Below, in pieces: positions 63,014 through 64,000 of a stretch of DNA of 64,000 nucleotides. The position numbers were made by a program, and so were the translations under genes. The stretch is taken from assembly GCF_000344155.1 (NCBI RefSeq), contig NZ_BAOQ01000019.1, positions 47,353 to 111,352 of the forward strand, given 5' to 3'. The DNA is from Gordonia paraffinivorans NBRC 108238 (GTDB taxonomy: Bacteria > Actinomycetota > Actinomycetes > Mycobacteriales > Mycobacteriaceae). The notes under the pieces were generated by a model. The model searched no databases, was not told the origin of the DNA, and worked only from the letters and a program-made list of their open reading frames with translations. Within the stretch, counting starts at the first letter, position 1, and the number at the start of each line of letters is the position of its first letter.

Positions 63014-63999
63014 TGGCTCAGCCCACGAACGCGAACCCGCGAGACATGACACAACCGGCATCACGAGGCCCGGCACGGGGCGGTTCGCTCCTCACACGCT
63101 CGAGGGCGGGGGTGGCACTGGCCGGCGCGGTGGCTCTTGGTCTCGCCGCGATCACGTCCGCGTGTGGGAACGCACCCGATCCGGAGCCGATCACCCCGGT
63201 GACGGTGACGGTCACCTCGACCCCGCCGAGCCCCACCCAGCCCCCGACACCCGGTTCGTCCGCGGTCCCGCCGGCGTCCGACGCCGCTCTGGCGGCCGGG
63301 TTCGACAAGGTCGCCGCGGCAACGGGATCGACGGTCGGCATCTCGATCGCGCCGGTCGGAGGGAATGCCGTTCCCGGTTTGACGCTCGGCGACCAGACCC
63401 CGCAGGTCGCCTGGTCGACCATCAAGGTGCCGCTGGCGATCGCCGCAGAACGCCGCAACGGTCCGAGTCCGGCGGCGCGCGCGGCGATCGTCGACTCCGA
63501 CAACGCCTCTGCCGAGGCCCTGTGGTCGTCGTTGGGAGGTGGACAGGCGGCCGCCGACGCGGTCACCGAGGTGTTGCGTGACGGTGGCGACACGACGACG
63601 GTCGTACCGGCCACCCAGCGTCGGGCGGGTTACACGACCTTCGGCCAGACCGTGTGGTCGTTGCCCGATGCCGCAACCTTCACCGCGCATCTGCCGTGCA
63701 TGTCCGGCGCCGGCAACGTGCTCTCGCTGATGGGGCAGGTGGCCGGCAACCAGCAGTGGGGAGTGGAGATCATGTCCGCGCCGCGGGCCACTGCGGTCAA
63801 GGGCGGATGGGGGCCGGGGATGTCGTCGGGCTACCTGGTGCGCCAGATCGGGCTGTTCACCTTTCGCGACGGCCGACGCACCGCGGTCGCCATGAGTGCC
63901 GTGGCGGGAACGATGAGCGGCGGGATCGCCGCGCTGAACGCGATCGCCAACTGGTTGAACCGGAACATGACCAAGCTCCCGCGCGGCAACTGCACGTGA
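63013..63999 (+). CDS. Serine hydrolase/class A beta-lactamase-like lipoprotein
   Basis: A 328-residue predicted lipoprotein: a hydrophobic segment AGVALAGAVALGLAAITSAC ends in a lipobox Cys near residue 51, then a Thr/Pro linker. The C-terminal domain has the three penicillin-recognising motifs in order: STIK (SxxK nucleophile), SDN (SxN) and KGGWGPG (KTG position). It lacks an obvious omega-loop Glu, so it may be a transpeptidase- or esterase-like member, not a true lactamase. It is coupled to the kinase by a one-base overlap, which suggests that the kinase and this cell-wall protein work together. It is complete, ending one base before the window edge. Confidence 0.82.
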   Translation: MAQPTNANPRDMTQPASRGPARGGSLLTRSRAGVALAGAVALGLAAITSACGNAPDPEPITPVTVTVTSTPPSPTQPPTPGSSAVPPASDAALAAGFDKVAAATGSTVGISIAPVGGNAVPGLTLGDQTPQVAWSTIKVPLAIAAERRNGPSPAARAAIVDSDNASAEALWSSLGGGQAAADAVTEVLRDGGDTTTVVPATQRRAGYTTFGQTVWSLPDAATFTAHLPCMSGAGNVLSLMGQVAGNQQWGVEIMSAPRATAVKGGWGPGMSSGYLVRQIGLFTFRDGRRTAVAMSAVAGTMSGGIAALNAIANWLNRNMTKLPRGNCT

Positions 64000-64000
64000 C

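Overview
The window is high-GC DNA from an actinobacterium of the Mycobacteriales, most like Gordonia or a close relative. The evidence is the order pth-rplY, prs-glmU, TetR, mfd, mazG, lpqU-type transglycosylase, eno, DivIC/FtsB-like, DUF501, ppx, which matches the Rv1014c-Rv1026 neighbourhood of Mycobacterium tuberculosis as I remember it, plus a DesA3-type desaturase with its own reductase. Many start codons lie 6-7 nt after a TANNNT -10 box, as in mycobacterial leaderless transcripts. The genus is an inference.

Region by region. 1-8.1 kb: acyl-CoA catabolism (two thiolase/SDR modules, acyl-CoA dehydrogenase, enoyl-CoA hydratase) with two adjacent LysR regulators. 8.2-12.4 kb: metallo-beta-lactamase-fold hydrolase, an ABC-F protein with a structured leader that overlaps its ribosome-binding site, and a crotonase/3-hydroxyisobutyryl-CoA hydrolase. 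12.4-16.9 kb: lipoprotein, release factor 3, a DUF559/AbiEi-like gene flanked by two related imperfect palindromes, and FabH. 17.1-24 kb: pth-rplY, a limonene-epoxide-hydrolase-fold protein, a repeat-rich gap with an esterase relic, an SDR lacking the YxxxK active site, VOC and ArsC-like proteins, and glmU-prs. 24.3-27 kb: FabG-like SDR, a perfect 22-bp-arm palindrome, tRNA-Gln(UUG), and a decayed stretch with a frameshifted ankyrin gene and a broken copy of the neighbouring secreted-protein gene.

27.2-38.2 kb: a four-gene glycine betaine/choline ABC operon, VKOR, a TetR regulator, DODA-type dioxygenase, cation/proton antiporter, GNAT, and a metal operon (membrane protein, PCu(A)C copper chaperone, Tat-exported DyP peroxidase) behind a palindromic operator. 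38.2-51.3 kb: the conserved mfd-mazG-lpqU-eno-divIC-DUF501-ppx block, interrupted by efeUOB iron uptake behind a clear IdeR/DtxR box. 51.4-56 kb: DUF4395 membrane protein, an acidic protein of unknown function, and the DesA3/ferredoxin-reductase pair with a divergent TetR and an operator. 56-59.9 kb: a sulfur-scavenging operon (SsuD, SfnG, SfnB) behind a candidate cysteine-containing leader ORF. 60-64 kb: a double-TerD protein, a membrane Ser/Thr kinase and a beta-lactamase-fold lipoprotein.

I found no CRISPR array, insertion sequence, prophage or clear defence island. The conserved backbone has lineage-specific inserts at several points (between glmU and the TetR gene, between TetR and mfd, and between mazG and lpqU). 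The most unusual items are the palindrome-flanked DUF559 gene, the decayed tRNA-Gln flank, the cysteine leader ORF, the ABC-F leader and the SDR without its catalytic Tyr/Lys.
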